Positions 36,025 to 44,068 of a stretch of DNA of 47,937 nt are shown piece after piece. Under the pieces are notes generated by a model. That model saw nothing but the letters and a program-made list of their open reading frames with translations, ran no database searches and was not told the origin of the DNA. The position numbers and the translations under genes were made by a program. Within the stretch, counting starts at the first letter, position 1. The number at the start of each line of letters is the position of its first letter. This stretch comes from Bacteroidota bacterium (lineage in GTDB: Bacteria > Bacteroidota > Bacteroidia > Cytophagales > Cyclobacteriaceae), in contig JACOSO010000081.1 in the NCBI GenBank assembly GCA_016178785.1, positions 1 through 47,937 on the forward strand. The letters run 5' to 3'.

Positions 36025-37560
36025 ATGATTACACCTGATCAAATGGGGTTCGTCAAAATCAGAAACCAAGAGACCATTGCACTTCGGAATGTGCCAGTGC
36101 TGCAGTACGATCAGTTTTATCAATCCGTTTCTTCTCTGCTCCTCGAAAATGAAAATCATTGTGTGAACTATTATGCTTATCCGATCGATGGTCAGTTAAA
36201 ATTCATTGCCTGCATCGCCAATGATAAAGACAGCACGATTGCAGTCGGTTCACACGAAATGCCCTTGCACGATAGAAGAGAATTGAAGTCCCTCTCAAAG
36301 GAATTCTTCCCGATGCACATTTTTGAGCGGGAGATACATGAAAATCATAATGTGAATTTCACTGACCACCCGTGGTTAAAGCCGGTACGTTATGCTTACA
36401 ATCGGAGTGACAAAAGCAAAGTCATTTCTACTTATCCGTTTTACAAAATAGAAAGCCAGGAATTGCATCAGGTGGGTGTCGGGCCGATTCATGCGGGCGT
36501 GATTGAACCGGGACACTTCCGCTTTACTTGTAATGGAGAAAATGTACTGCACCTGGAAATTCAATTGGGCTGGCAGCATCGGGGCATCGAAGATTTATTT
36601 CTTAAAAAGACTTCGTTGATCCAACGACTTGTTTTGACCGAGTCAATCGCTGGCGACACAGCCATTGGGCATTGCCTTGCTTTTGCCGGTGTGATGGAAT
36701 CTCTTTCTGACACAAAAGTAAATACTCGTCTTGAACTTGAGCGATCCATTGGTTTAGAATTAGAACGCATTGCTATGCACGTTGGTGATTTAGGAAACAT
36801 GAACATCGGCACAGCTTATCAATTGGCTGCTTCAGTTTTTGGCACTTTGCGCACACCAGCAATCAATTATACACAAACTTGGTGCGGCAATAGATTTGGT
36901 AAAGGGCTTATCCGCATTGGCGGAAGTCACTATGCATTAACAACTGAATTAATTGATAAACTCGAGAAGTTCCTGATTAAGTTTGAAGAGAGCTTTGAAC
37001 CAATGTGTGCTCACCTGTTTTCTTTGCCATCTGCATTGATGCGCTTTGAGAACATTGGCAAGGTGTCCAAAAAACAAATGGAATTGATCGGAGCCGTGGG
37101 CATGACAGCACGCATGGCCGGCATCGAGCGGGATGTTCGCCTCTCTCACCCTTTTGCAGGATACAAGCATTTCAATATAACGTCAGACCTCTTGGAGAAT
37201 GGTGATGTGTGGGCTCGTGCTTATTTGAGAAAACTGGAAATCAAAAATTCGATCGAATATATCAGAGACCTGCTTGCAAGATTAAAAGATTTCAATGAAG
37301 TGATACCAAAACCAAAATCAGAAAATGAGCTGTCACTCGCACCTGATTCGTTTTGCCTATCGCTTACGGAAGGTTGGCGGGGTGAAATCTGCCATTGTGC
37401 AATCACAGACCGTGAAGGAAAAATCATTCATTACAAGATCAAAGATCCTTCTTTGCATAATTGGTTTGCACTTGCACTTTCATTGCGCGATTTAGAGATA
37501 TCCGATTTTCCGATCAACAATAAGAGTTATAATTTGAGTTATTGTGGACATGACTTATAA
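36025..37560 (+). CDS. HyfG/NuoCD-like large subunit lacking the NiFe ligands
   Basis: A 511-residue fusion of a NuoC-like domain (about 1-120) and a NuoD/[NiFe]-hydrogenase large-subunit domain. Typical stretches are GVGPIHAGVIEPGHFRF at 151-167 and LGWQHRGIEDLF at 181-192. The first nickel motif, R-x-C-x-x-C-x-x-x-H in hydrogenases, reads ESIAGDTAIGH at 206-216: the cysteines are Ala209 and Thr212, the His is kept. The second motif, D-P-C-x-x-C, reads SYNLSYCGHDL at 501-511, with Ser505 and Gly508 at the ligand positions; Cys507 is out of register. There is also no C-terminal extension for protease maturation. It cannot hold a NiFe site and is better called an Ehr-type subunit. It is first in the operon; no hydrogenase maturation genes are present. 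Confidence 0.88.
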   Translation: MITPDQMGFVKIRNQETIALRNVPVLQYDQFYQSVSSLLLENENHCVNYYAYPIDGQLKFIACIANDKDSTIAVGSHEMPLHDRRELKSLSKEFFPMHIFEREIHENHNVNFTDHPWLKPVRYAYNRSDKSKVISTYPFYKIESQELHQVGVGPIHAGVIEPGHFRFTCNGENVLHLEIQLGWQHRGIEDLFLKKTSLIQRLVLTESIAGDTAIGHCLAFAGVMESLSDTKVNTRLELERSIGLELERIAMHVGDLGNMNIGTAYQLAASVFGTLRTPAINYTQTWCGNRFGKGLIRIGGSHYALTTELIDKLEKFLIKFEESFEPMCAHLFSLPSALMRFENIGKVSKKQMELIGAVGMTARMAGIERDVRLSHPFAGYKHFNITSDLLENGDVWARAYLRKLEIKNSIEYIRDLLARLKDFNEVIPKPKSENELSLAPDSFCLSLTEGWRGEICHCAITDREGKIIHYKIKDPSLHNWFALALSLRDLEISDFPINNKSYNLSYCGHDL

Positions 37561-37650
37561 GATATTACAAATTGCAGATTGCAGATCGCAGATTTCAAAT
37601 TGCAGATTGGCTCCCAAAAATCTGAAATGTGTAATCTGTAATCCGAAATG
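37561..37650. repeat. Tandem GCAGATTGCAGATCGCAGATT repeat with inverted arm
   Basis: Between the first and second genes of the operon lie repeated GCAGATT units (ATTACAAATTGCAGATTGCAG, then CGCAGATTTCAAATTGCAGA) and a partly inverted arm (AATCTGAAATGTGTAATCTG). It resembles 14866-14931. It may form an RNA stem that separates translation of the two genes. Confidence 0.6.
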
Positions 37651-37652
37651 AT

Positions 37653-39635
37653 ATGAAAGCTGTTAACATCTTCGAAGCGATCACGGTCTTAACAGTTTTG
37701 ATCTATTTCATCCCTGTGAAGTGGAAGCAACCCCTTTGTCTTATGCTTTCACTCTTGCTTTCCGCTGTTACCACATCGTGGGCAGTCGAGAGTTTCCAGG
37801 GTGAGGTAGTTGTTCATCATCTCTCTATGCCATTCTGGTTTCATAGCTCGTTGCTTGAAATCGATAAACTCTCGGCTTTCTTCCTGATCGTGATCAACTT
37901 CGGTTCACTCACCAGCATCCTGTACAGCAGAGGTTATTTGAAAATGTATGAATCGAAAGCCAGTCAGGATTTTTCACTTCACTATTTCTTTTTGATTTGG
38001 TTGCAGATTGCCATGATCTTGGTTGTTTCGTTGCATGAAGGCCTGCCATTCTTAGTGGCTTGGGAGATCATGTCGATCTCCTCATTCATGCTGGTGATTT
38101 TTGAAAGTGAGAAAAAAGAAATCCTCAACACGGGCATTTACTATCTTATTCAAATGCACGTGGCACTCTTTTTTGTGCTGGCTGCTTTTGCATTGGTGGA
38201 GGCGAAAACAGGCATCTCTGGTTTTGATGGACTTGTGGAATACTTTAAAATCTACCCACCCATCCCGATGTACCTGCTTTTCTTCGCTGGCTTTGGAATC
38301 AAGGCGGGGTTCATTCCTTTGCACAGTTGGCTGCCACATGCGCACCCAGCGGCACCCTCACATATTTCAGGGATCATGTCAGGCACAATGATAAAGATGG
38401 GCATCTACGGAATTTTACGGGTAACAAGTTTTTTGACTGACAACTTCATGGAGATCGGCACAATCGTTCTGATTGTATCAACAATTTCGTCTGTGTTCGG
38501 TGTGTTCTTCGCCATCTTCCAACACGATCTCAAAAAAATGCTGGCTTATCACAGCATCGAGAACATCGGCATCATTGGCATTGGCATAGGTATTGGACTA
38601 CTGGGTAAAGCTCTTGATAATTCAATGATTTGTTTGCTGGGTTTCAGTGGAGCGATTCTTCACGTGATCAACCACAGCCTGTTTAAATCGCTGCTATTTT
38701 ACTGTGCAGGTTCAGTTTACAACCAATGCCACACACGCGATGTAAATGAACTTGGGGGCCTGATCAAAAAAATGCCTGCCACGTCAATGCTGTTTTTATT
38801 TGCTTCTGTTGCGATATGCGGATTACCACCCTTGAATGGATTCATATCTGAGTTCCTTATCTACAAAGGGTTCCTCTCCGGACTGGATCAAAATATTTAC
38901 ACATCGATTTTGTTCCTTGGCGGGATCTTCGGGCTAACGCTTACAGGCGGTCTGGCAGTCTTCTGTTTCACCAAAGCTTTTGGGATTGTTTTTCTTGGCG
39001 CTGCCCGCTCCAAGAAAACAATAAATGCACATGAAGTAGCTTCATCGATGTTGCTGCCTAAATTTCTCATTGCAATTCCCATTGTTGTTATTGGTTTTGG
39101 TTCTTTTGCGCTGATGCCAATAATTGAGGGGATAGCGCGGATGTATTTGCCAACAGGCGCTGTTGCCCCTACAAATTTGGTGAGCCCCCTCCTTCAACCA
39201 TTGAGTTTAACTTTGGGTGTTTTTATTTTACTCCTCATCGTTTTGCTCGCATGGCGAGCTCAGCAACAAAAAAGTGTTTCTATTGCACGCGGTCCAACAT
39301 GGGGATGCGGCTATCCGGCACTTACTCCGGAACATCAATATACCTCAACAACTTTTGCCGACAGTCTCAAAAATCTTTCGCTTTCTATCTCCGGAGTAAA
39401 AACACATTATCATCCAATCGATAAGGACGATATTTTCCCTTCTGAAAAAAGGCAGTACGAAACACATCAGGAAGATGAATTGGAAAAAATGCTGATCTTA
39501 AAGCCATCGCACTTGCTCATGACGGTCATGCTGAAGTTTACGGTATTGCGAAGTGGCAAAATCCAGCATTACATTTTATATGGCCTTGGTTTTATTTTAA
39601 TCGTTGCATTCTTAACCATCATCAACGCCATATGA
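37653..39635 (+). CDS. HyfB-like proton-translocating membrane subunit
   Basis: A 660-residue NuoL/HyfB-family protein with about 16 hydrophobic segments. Channel residues are intact: Glu138 in LVAWEIMSISSFMLV, Lys217 in GFGIKAGFIPLHSWLPHAH, a second Lys in FQHDLKKMLAYHSIENIG and INHSLFKSLLFYCAGS. The late TWGCGYP and QYTSTTFADSL are a HyfB hallmark not found in NuoL. It forms one of the antiporter-like channels of the membrane arm. Its stop overlaps the next ATG by 4 bases. Confidence 0.93.
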   Translation: MKAVNIFEAITVLTVLIYFIPVKWKQPLCLMLSLLLSAVTTSWAVESFQGEVVVHHLSMPFWFHSSLLEIDKLSAFFLIVINFGSLTSILYSRGYLKMYESKASQDFSLHYFFLIWLQIAMILVVSLHEGLPFLVAWEIMSISSFMLVIFESEKKEILNTGIYYLIQMHVALFFVLAAFALVEAKTGISGFDGLVEYFKIYPPIPMYLLFFAGFGIKAGFIPLHSWLPHAHPAAPSHISGIMSGTMIKMGIYGILRVTSFLTDNFMEIGTIVLIVSTISSVFGVFFAIFQHDLKKMLAYHSIENIGIIGIGIGIGLLGKALDNSMICLLGFSGAILHVINHSLFKSLLFYCAGSVYNQCHTRDVNELGGLIKKMPATSMLFLFASVAICGLPPLNGFISEFLIYKGFLSGLDQNIYTSILFLGGIFGLTLTGGLAVFCFTKAFGIVFLGAARSKKTINAHEVASSMLLPKFLIAIPIVVIGFGSFALMPIIEGIARMYLPTGAVAPTNLVSPLLQPLSLTLGVFILLLIVLLAWRAQQQKSVSIARGPTWGCGYPALTPEHQYTSTTFADSLKNLSLSISGVKTHYHPIDKDDIFPSEKRQYETHQEDELEKMLILKPSHLLMTVMLKFTVLRSGKIQHYILYGLGFILIVAFLTIINAI

Positions 39636-40540
39636 TCCCCGTTGCGCTCATCTTGCTGACATCCCTCCTTTTTCCTGGCATCGTTGTAAAAGTTAAAGCC
39701 CTGGTAAGCGGACGCAAAGGGCCGGGATTGTTGCAACCCATTTTGGATATCATTCGCTTGCTGCGAAAGGGAAATGTGTACAGCAATACAACGAGTTCAA
39801 TTTTTCAAATCGGCCCTACCATTTACTTTGCAACGATTTTATTCTGCATGTTCTTCATTCCTTTCGGGGATACATCAGGTCTGATCTCTTTTCATGGCGA
39901 TCTGTTGCTCTTTATTTATTTGCTTGGTCTCGGAAAATTTTTCCTGATCCTCAATGCACTCGATGCCGGCAGTGGTTTCGAAGGCATGGGTGCCAATCGT
40001 GAAGCGCTGTACTCTATGTTGGTCGAGCCAGCGTTCATTATTCTCTTTGGAACATTTTCGATGATGGCTGGGTACGATTCGTTTTATGGCATCTTCGCAC
40101 ACTGGCATTTGACTTCAGGTTCGTATTTTGTTTTGTCGCTGCTCGCTGCGTACATATTGATTCAAATCGCCATGATTGAAAATAGCCGCTTGCCTGTAGA
40201 CGATCCGAAGACCCATTTAGAACTAACGATGGTGCACGAAGTAATCGTTCTCGACAACAGTGGATTTGATTTAGGGTTAATGCTGCTGGCAAATGCATTC
40301 AAGTTTGGAATCTTTGGCGCTCTCATTGCGAATTTCATTTTGCCCGAACATCAATTGCTGTGGATACGTGCGTTGATATTCATTGGCGTGATATTCTTGT
40401 TTGCTGTTATAGTCGGCTTGATGGAGTCGTTCCGCGCCAGATTGAAAATGGAAAAAAATCCCCAATTCATCCTGACGCTATCATCTATTGCTGCAATTGC
40501 TTTTTTGGTTGCTCTTATCATTTCAAATAAACTGTTATGA
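39632..40540 (+). CDS. HyfC/NuoH-like membrane subunit
   Basis: A 302-residue protein with eight or so hydrophobic segments, the membrane anchor that joins the peripheral arm. It has VSGRKGPGLLQPILDIIRLLRKG (first cytoplasmic loop), FEGMGANREALYSMLVEPAF and IENSRLPVDDPKTHLELTMVHEVIVLDNSG, the acidic loop near the quinone-type cavity. All these stretches are well kept, unlike the metal-binding subunits. It overlaps its neighbours by 4 bases at each end. Confidence 0.93.
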   Translation: MIPVALILLTSLLFPGIVVKVKALVSGRKGPGLLQPILDIIRLLRKGNVYSNTTSSIFQIGPTIYFATILFCMFFIPFGDTSGLISFHGDLLLFIYLLGLGKFFLILNALDAGSGFEGMGANREALYSMLVEPAFIILFGTFSMMAGYDSFYGIFAHWHLTSGSYFVLSLLAAYILIQIAMIENSRLPVDDPKTHLELTMVHEVIVLDNSGFDLGLMLLANAFKFGIFGALIANFILPEHQLLWIRALIFIGVIFLFAVIVGLMESFRARLKMEKNPQFILTLSSIAAIAFLVALIISNKLL

Positions 40541-41163
40541 TTAGCCTGCTCATCATAATCTTTGGCATTACTTTGATCTACCTCGCAGTGGCCGAGCGCA
40601 TGAAGACGTACAATGCATTGATCGCAGTGCAGGGGTTACTGCTTTTCTTCATTACATACATCGAGCTGAAAAGCCTTGACGTATGGCACCTCATTCTCAT
40701 CCTTCTGGAAACTCTCATCATCAAAGTAATTGTGCTCCCCTATTTTATTTATCGGTCGTTGATCAAAAAAAGTGGCGACCGCCCCGTGTCACTGGTGGTG
40801 CCCGGTTACATTTCACTCACCGTGGTTTCCGTAATTATCTTCTTCAGTTTTCTGCTTTCGTATATGCTCCACGACCAGCAGATACAAGTCAAGTATTTCA
40901 CCGGAGCCATAGCCGCGATTTTCACAGGGCTTTACCTCATCATTGTGCACAAGCAAGTATTCACCCACATGATGGGCTACCTCATCATTGAGAATGGAAT
41001 TTTTTTACTTTCACTTGCCATTGGCAATGAAATGCCTCTGACGGTAAACTTAGCTGTGCTGCTTGATGTATTTTCTTCCGTGCTCATACTCGGCATTTTC
41101 ATCAATCGCCTGGATAATTTCAGCTCATTGGATGTTGATCAACTCAAAGAACTAAAAGATTAG
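40537..41163 (+). CDS. HyfE-like membrane subunit
   Basis: A 208-residue protein with six hydrophobic segments corresponding to hydrogenase-4 component E (related to NuoK). It has LIALE-like LLETLIIKVIVLPYFIYR and MMGYLIIENGIFLLSLAIGNEMP, in which ENG is the channel Glu of NuoK-like subunits. Start overlaps the previous stop (ATGA), and the next gene starts one base after its stop. Confidence 0.88.
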   Translation: MISLLIIIFGITLIYLAVAERMKTYNALIAVQGLLLFFITYIELKSLDVWHLILILLETLIIKVIVLPYFIYRSLIKKSGDRPVSLVVPGYISLTVVSVIIFFSFLLSYMLHDQQIQVKYFTGAIAAIFTGLYLIIVHKQVFTHMMGYLIIENGIFLLSLAIGNEMPLTVNLAVLLDVFSSVLILGIFINRLDNFSSLDVDQLKELKD

Positions 41164-41164
41164 C

Positions 41165-42577
41165 ATGGCTGAAATTTATTTCATCGCTTCAGGCATCATC
41201 ATCATCACTTTGTTTGCTGTTCGCAGCACTACCGTTAGTCATACACTTGTTTTTATTTACATCGCATTTCTTGGATGGCTCTGTATCAGCGAATGGCAAT
41301 TGCTTGATCAGAACGTAAGCGGATTACTTCATGCCGATGCGCTCGGGGTTTTGTTTTTGTTTGTGACGCTGATCGTCACTTTTTTTTCGGCAATGCATTA
41401 TATCATCTATGCACAAAAAAGAAATCAGGGGGCTCGGGCGATTTCGATTCACAATGGATCGTTTGTCATTTTTGTGACTGCCATTTCGGGAGCTCTTCTT
41501 TCAACGCACATCGGTATGTTGTGGGCGTTTTTGGAGGCCTCAACATTAAGTGGTGCATCATTAATCTATCATGATCGTGATCGATTATCACTTGAAGCAA
41601 CGTGGAAATATTTATTTGTCAGTTCGATTGGTGTAACACTCGGTTTTGCAGGGATCATGTTTTTAAGTATCGCGGCACACAACACACCTAACTACATCAG
41701 CAATCTAGTTGAAATCGCCCCGCAGATGAATGTGGGCTGGATCAAGACCTCGTTCATTTTTGTATTAACGGGTTTTAGTGTGAAGATGGGGATCGTACCA
41801 CTCTTTACCATCGATATCGATGCCAAAGACAGCTCTCCTTCGCCTGTTGGTGCAATGTTTTCCGGGCCATTGATGAGTGTGGGTTTCCTGGCCATCTATC
41901 GCTTCTACCAAATCTATTGTCACACGTCCATTCTCGAATGGATGAATAATCTTTTGTTATTCACCGGAGTATTGAGTTTGTTTTTAGCTGCTGTGTTTAT
42001 CTTAAAAACGAACAATTACAAACGGATGCTTGCCTATTCCAGCATGGAGCACGCAGGTTTGATACTTGTTGCATTTTCTACAGGAGTCAATGGCTATTTG
42101 GTGGCGATACTTCATCTTATTCTTCACGCATTCGCGAAAGCGGGATTGTTCATTCAGATCGGACAAGTGCATAGGGTATTCAGCAGCAAGGCTGTAGAAA
42201 GTTGTGGTGGCTATTTTAAAGTGAGTCCTACAGGAAGCATCACATTACTGGCAGGACTGTTGGCCATTGTGGCAATGCCACCATCGGGTTTGTTCATGAC
42301 TGAGTTTATGCTTTTCAAATCGCTGATGATTTCGGGCAAATGGTGGATCGTTTTCATCGTAATGATTCTGCTTTGCTTTTTTGTATACGCAATGGTCAGG
42401 AACTTCTTCAATTTGATATTCATCGACAATCCACAGGCGATGATAAGGCAAACCGTTAATCCGTTAGAATCAGTTCCGCCCCTTATGTTGATTGGTGTAG
42501 TTTTGATTTTCGGAGTAGTGAGTCCTGATTTTTTGATTTCGATTATTAAACAGGCGATACAAGTGTTGCCAAAGTAA
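41165..42577 (+). CDS. HyfF/NuoN-like membrane subunit with altered loop
   Basis: A 470-residue antiporter-like subunit with about 14 hydrophobic segments. It keeps Glu124 (WAFLEASTLSGASLIY), Lys207 (GFSVKMGIVPLF), the Lys in TNNYKRMLAYSSMEHAG and HAFAKAGLFIQIG. The usual P-x-H-x-W-L-P-D-A-H loop after the first Lys is replaced by PLFTIDIDAKDSSPSPVGA at 212-230. The sequence otherwise reads like HyfF. The change sits at a membrane-embedded broken helix in relatives, so it might alter the ion path. Followed by 66 bases with a GC-rich palindrome. Confidence 0.88.
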   Translation: MAEIYFIASGIIIITLFAVRSTTVSHTLVFIYIAFLGWLCISEWQLLDQNVSGLLHADALGVLFLFVTLIVTFFSAMHYIIYAQKRNQGARAISIHNGSFVIFVTAISGALLSTHIGMLWAFLEASTLSGASLIYHDRDRLSLEATWKYLFVSSIGVTLGFAGIMFLSIAAHNTPNYISNLVEIAPQMNVGWIKTSFIFVLTGFSVKMGIVPLFTIDIDAKDSSPSPVGAMFSGPLMSVGFLAIYRFYQIYCHTSILEWMNNLLLFTGVLSLFLAAVFILKTNNYKRMLAYSSMEHAGLILVAFSTGVNGYLVAILHLILHAFAKAGLFIQIGQVHRVFSSKAVESCGGYFKVSPTGSITLLAGLLAIVAMPPSGLFMTEFMLFKSLMISGKWWIVFIVMILLCFFVYAMVRNFFNLIFIDNPQAMIRQTVNPLESVPPLMLIGVVLIFGVVSPDFLISIIKQAIQVLPK

Positions 42578-42581
42578 GGCC

Positions 42582-42610
42582 TCACCCTGCCCTCTCCACA
42601 GGAGAGGGTG
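42582..42610. repeat. REP-like GC-rich palindrome
   Basis: CACCCTGCCCTCTCC then ACA then GGAGAGGGTG: a perfect 8-base stem with a 3-base loop, plus an alternative outer pairing CACCCT/AGGGTG. It lies between the HyfF- and HyfI-like genes. Elements of this look (CCCTCTCC...GGAGAGGG) are scattered in many bacterial genomes. It could lower expression of the last subunit or stabilise the upstream message. Confidence 0.7.
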
Positions 42611-42643
42611 AATGCAGTTTGAGTTAACATTGAAAACTGAATT

Positions 42644-43411
42644 ATGTTTATTGAAGACATCAAAATTCTAAATAGGCTCGGCAAGCAATACATTCCGGAT
42701 GTAACGAAGCCGTCATTGCCTGGGCCTTTTAAAGGAAGACCAGAGATCTCCTCAGAGAAAATAAACGAAGATGCATTAGTCGCCTTGTGCCCTACGCAAG
42801 CAATAGGCCGAGCACCGATAAGTATTGATATGGGCAAATGTGTCATGTGTGGAGAATGTTCATTCGCGTTTCCCAATAAAATCAAATTCACTACCGACTA
42901 TAAAATTGCGACTAATGTACGCGAGCGATTAGTTGTGAAAGAAGGCGATCTTCAGCCCATCACTTTAGATGAAACCAAAATTCGAAGTGAAATTCGCTCT
43001 TTGTTTGGCCGGTCATTAAAGCTTCGCGAAATTTCAGCGGCAGGTAGTAATGCTGACGAAGCCGAACTTAATGCATGCGGCAATCCGAACTTTGACATGG
43101 GGCGTTTTGGAATAGAATTCCTTGCCTCACCTCGCCATTGTGATGGTATTGTGATCACCGGTCCGATTTCAGAAAACATGGCTGGCCCTCTGCAAACTTG
43201 TTATGACGCTGTACCCGCACCAAAAATGATTATCCTCGTGGGTACGGACGCTATTAGCGGTGGGATCTTTGCGGGCAGCGGTGCACTTAACAGAACCTTC
43301 CTCGACACTCACCAGGTGGACCTATATGTTCCGGGAAACCCGCCTCACCCGCTCACTTTTGTAAATGGCGTTTTGGAATTGGTGCGAAGAAAATCAAGTA
43401 AAGTAACTTGA
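42644..43411 (+). CDS. HyfI/NuoB-like small subunit with one ferredoxin cluster and no proximal cluster
   Basis: A 255-residue fusion of a ferredoxin-like domain (about 40-80) and a NuoB/hydrogenase small-subunit domain (about 125-245). In the ferredoxin part only Cys49 (LCPTQAI) and Cys66, Cys69, Cys72 (KCVMCGECSFAF) remain; the first three Cys of motif 1 and the fourth of motif 2 (Phe76) are gone. In a 2[4Fe-4S] fold this is the loss of one whole cluster and retention of the other. In the NuoB part the four proximal-cluster cysteines are replaced: AGSNADEAE for A-G-S-C-x-x-C, Asp202 in VGTDAISGG and Asn232 in PGNPPHP. Surrounding family sequence (RFGIEFLASPRHCDGIVITGP) is well kept. It cannot pass electrons to a quinone or NiFe site in the usual way. 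Confidence 0.87.
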   Translation: MFIEDIKILNRLGKQYIPDVTKPSLPGPFKGRPEISSEKINEDALVALCPTQAIGRAPISIDMGKCVMCGECSFAFPNKIKFTTDYKIATNVRERLVVKEGDLQPITLDETKIRSEIRSLFGRSLKLREISAAGSNADEAELNACGNPNFDMGRFGIEFLASPRHCDGIVITGPISENMAGPLQTCYDAVPAPKMIILVGTDAISGGIFAGSGALNRTFLDTHQVDLYVPGNPPHPLTFVNGVLELVRRKSSKVT

Positions 43412-43543
43412 CGTGGCCACTACAATTACTTGAATTTCAATGCCTCCATTCGCGTTTTTGCAAACGATTTCGTGGCTCGTTTACATAAAAATTTTGAAAT
43501 GTGGGTCAATTCTTCCAACCTTTGCGGCTTGCAGCCCGTAAAC

Positions 43544-43909
43544 ATGAGCCAAAGAATTTATCAGTCGATGAAGTTTTTTGCCCTTCTTGTGTTCTCTTTT
43601 GAGATGCTTGCCCCTGCTTTTGTGCAGGGAATAGCAATGAACAAAAAAGAGACGGCAACGCATATCATCAATGCCACTTCAAATTCTCAAAATCAACTTT
43701 GTTGTTTAATCGCTGAAGAATTTGGAGCTAACGAAGAGGATGGTGAAGGGCATAAAGAGTTCGTCCCCCTGTTTGATTTTGATCTTGTTTCCGTTTTTAA
43801 TTTACACTTCGTTGAATCAGCTGCAACATCGTGGGCATTTGTTCAACATACGTCAGGTATAGCATCGCAGCGCCCGCTGTTTTTGCTGAATCGGCTTTTC
43901 CTTATTTAA
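43544..43909 (+). CDS. Small exported protein downstream of the hydrogenase-like operon, no family recognised
   Basis: About 121 residues from ATG 43544 (or 113 from ATG 43568; an upstream TTG frame to 43430 has no support). It has a signal-like start MKFFALLVFSFEMLAPAFVQ, adjacent cysteines (LCCL), an acidic block (EEFGANEEDGEGHKEF) and a terminal basic-hydrophobic stretch RPLFLLNRLFLI. The general plan matches the small gene at 35383-35742. No family or function is recognised. It lies between the last complex subunit and the SulP gene. Confidence 0.6.
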   Translation: MSQRIYQSMKFFALLVFSFEMLAPAFVQGIAMNKKETATHIINATSNSQNQLCCLIAEEFGANEEDGEGHKEFVPLFDFDLVSVFNLHFVESAATSWAFVQHTSGIASQRPLFLLNRLFLI

Positions 43910-43928
43910 TCAATTTCTCATTTCTGTA

Positions 43929-43953
43929 GCTGTGTAAATCAGGTTTGCACAGC
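43929..43953. terminator. Perfect hairpin upstream of the SulP gene
   Basis: GCTGTGTAAA pairs with TTTGCACAGC (10 pairs including one G-T) around the loop TCAGG. It lies 19 bases after the small gene's stop. No T tract follows, so it may be a pause or processing site separating the complex operon from the SulP-porin pair, or a regulator-binding palindrome. Confidence 0.5.
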
Positions 43954-44068
43954 CCATAGTACGTTCGCGTATCTATTTTAATTGGCCCAAAAGTTTCCGG
44001 ATTAAACGCTTTGCACCGGAATAGGATCAACAAAAGCAAAGCACTTTTTACACAAATCTTTTTAAAAA

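Noticed and set aside
42211..42891. 226-residue reading frame on the minus strand across the HyfF/HyfI junction
   Set aside because: It lies antisense to two well-supported genes and has no recognisable domain; it reflects codon bias of the coding strand.
36025..43411. Calling this operon a functional group 4 [NiFe]-hydrogenase or formate hydrogenlyase
   Set aside because: Nickel ligands and proximal cluster ligands are absent, no maturation (hyp) genes or large-subunit protease are in the window, and no formate dehydrogenase is present.
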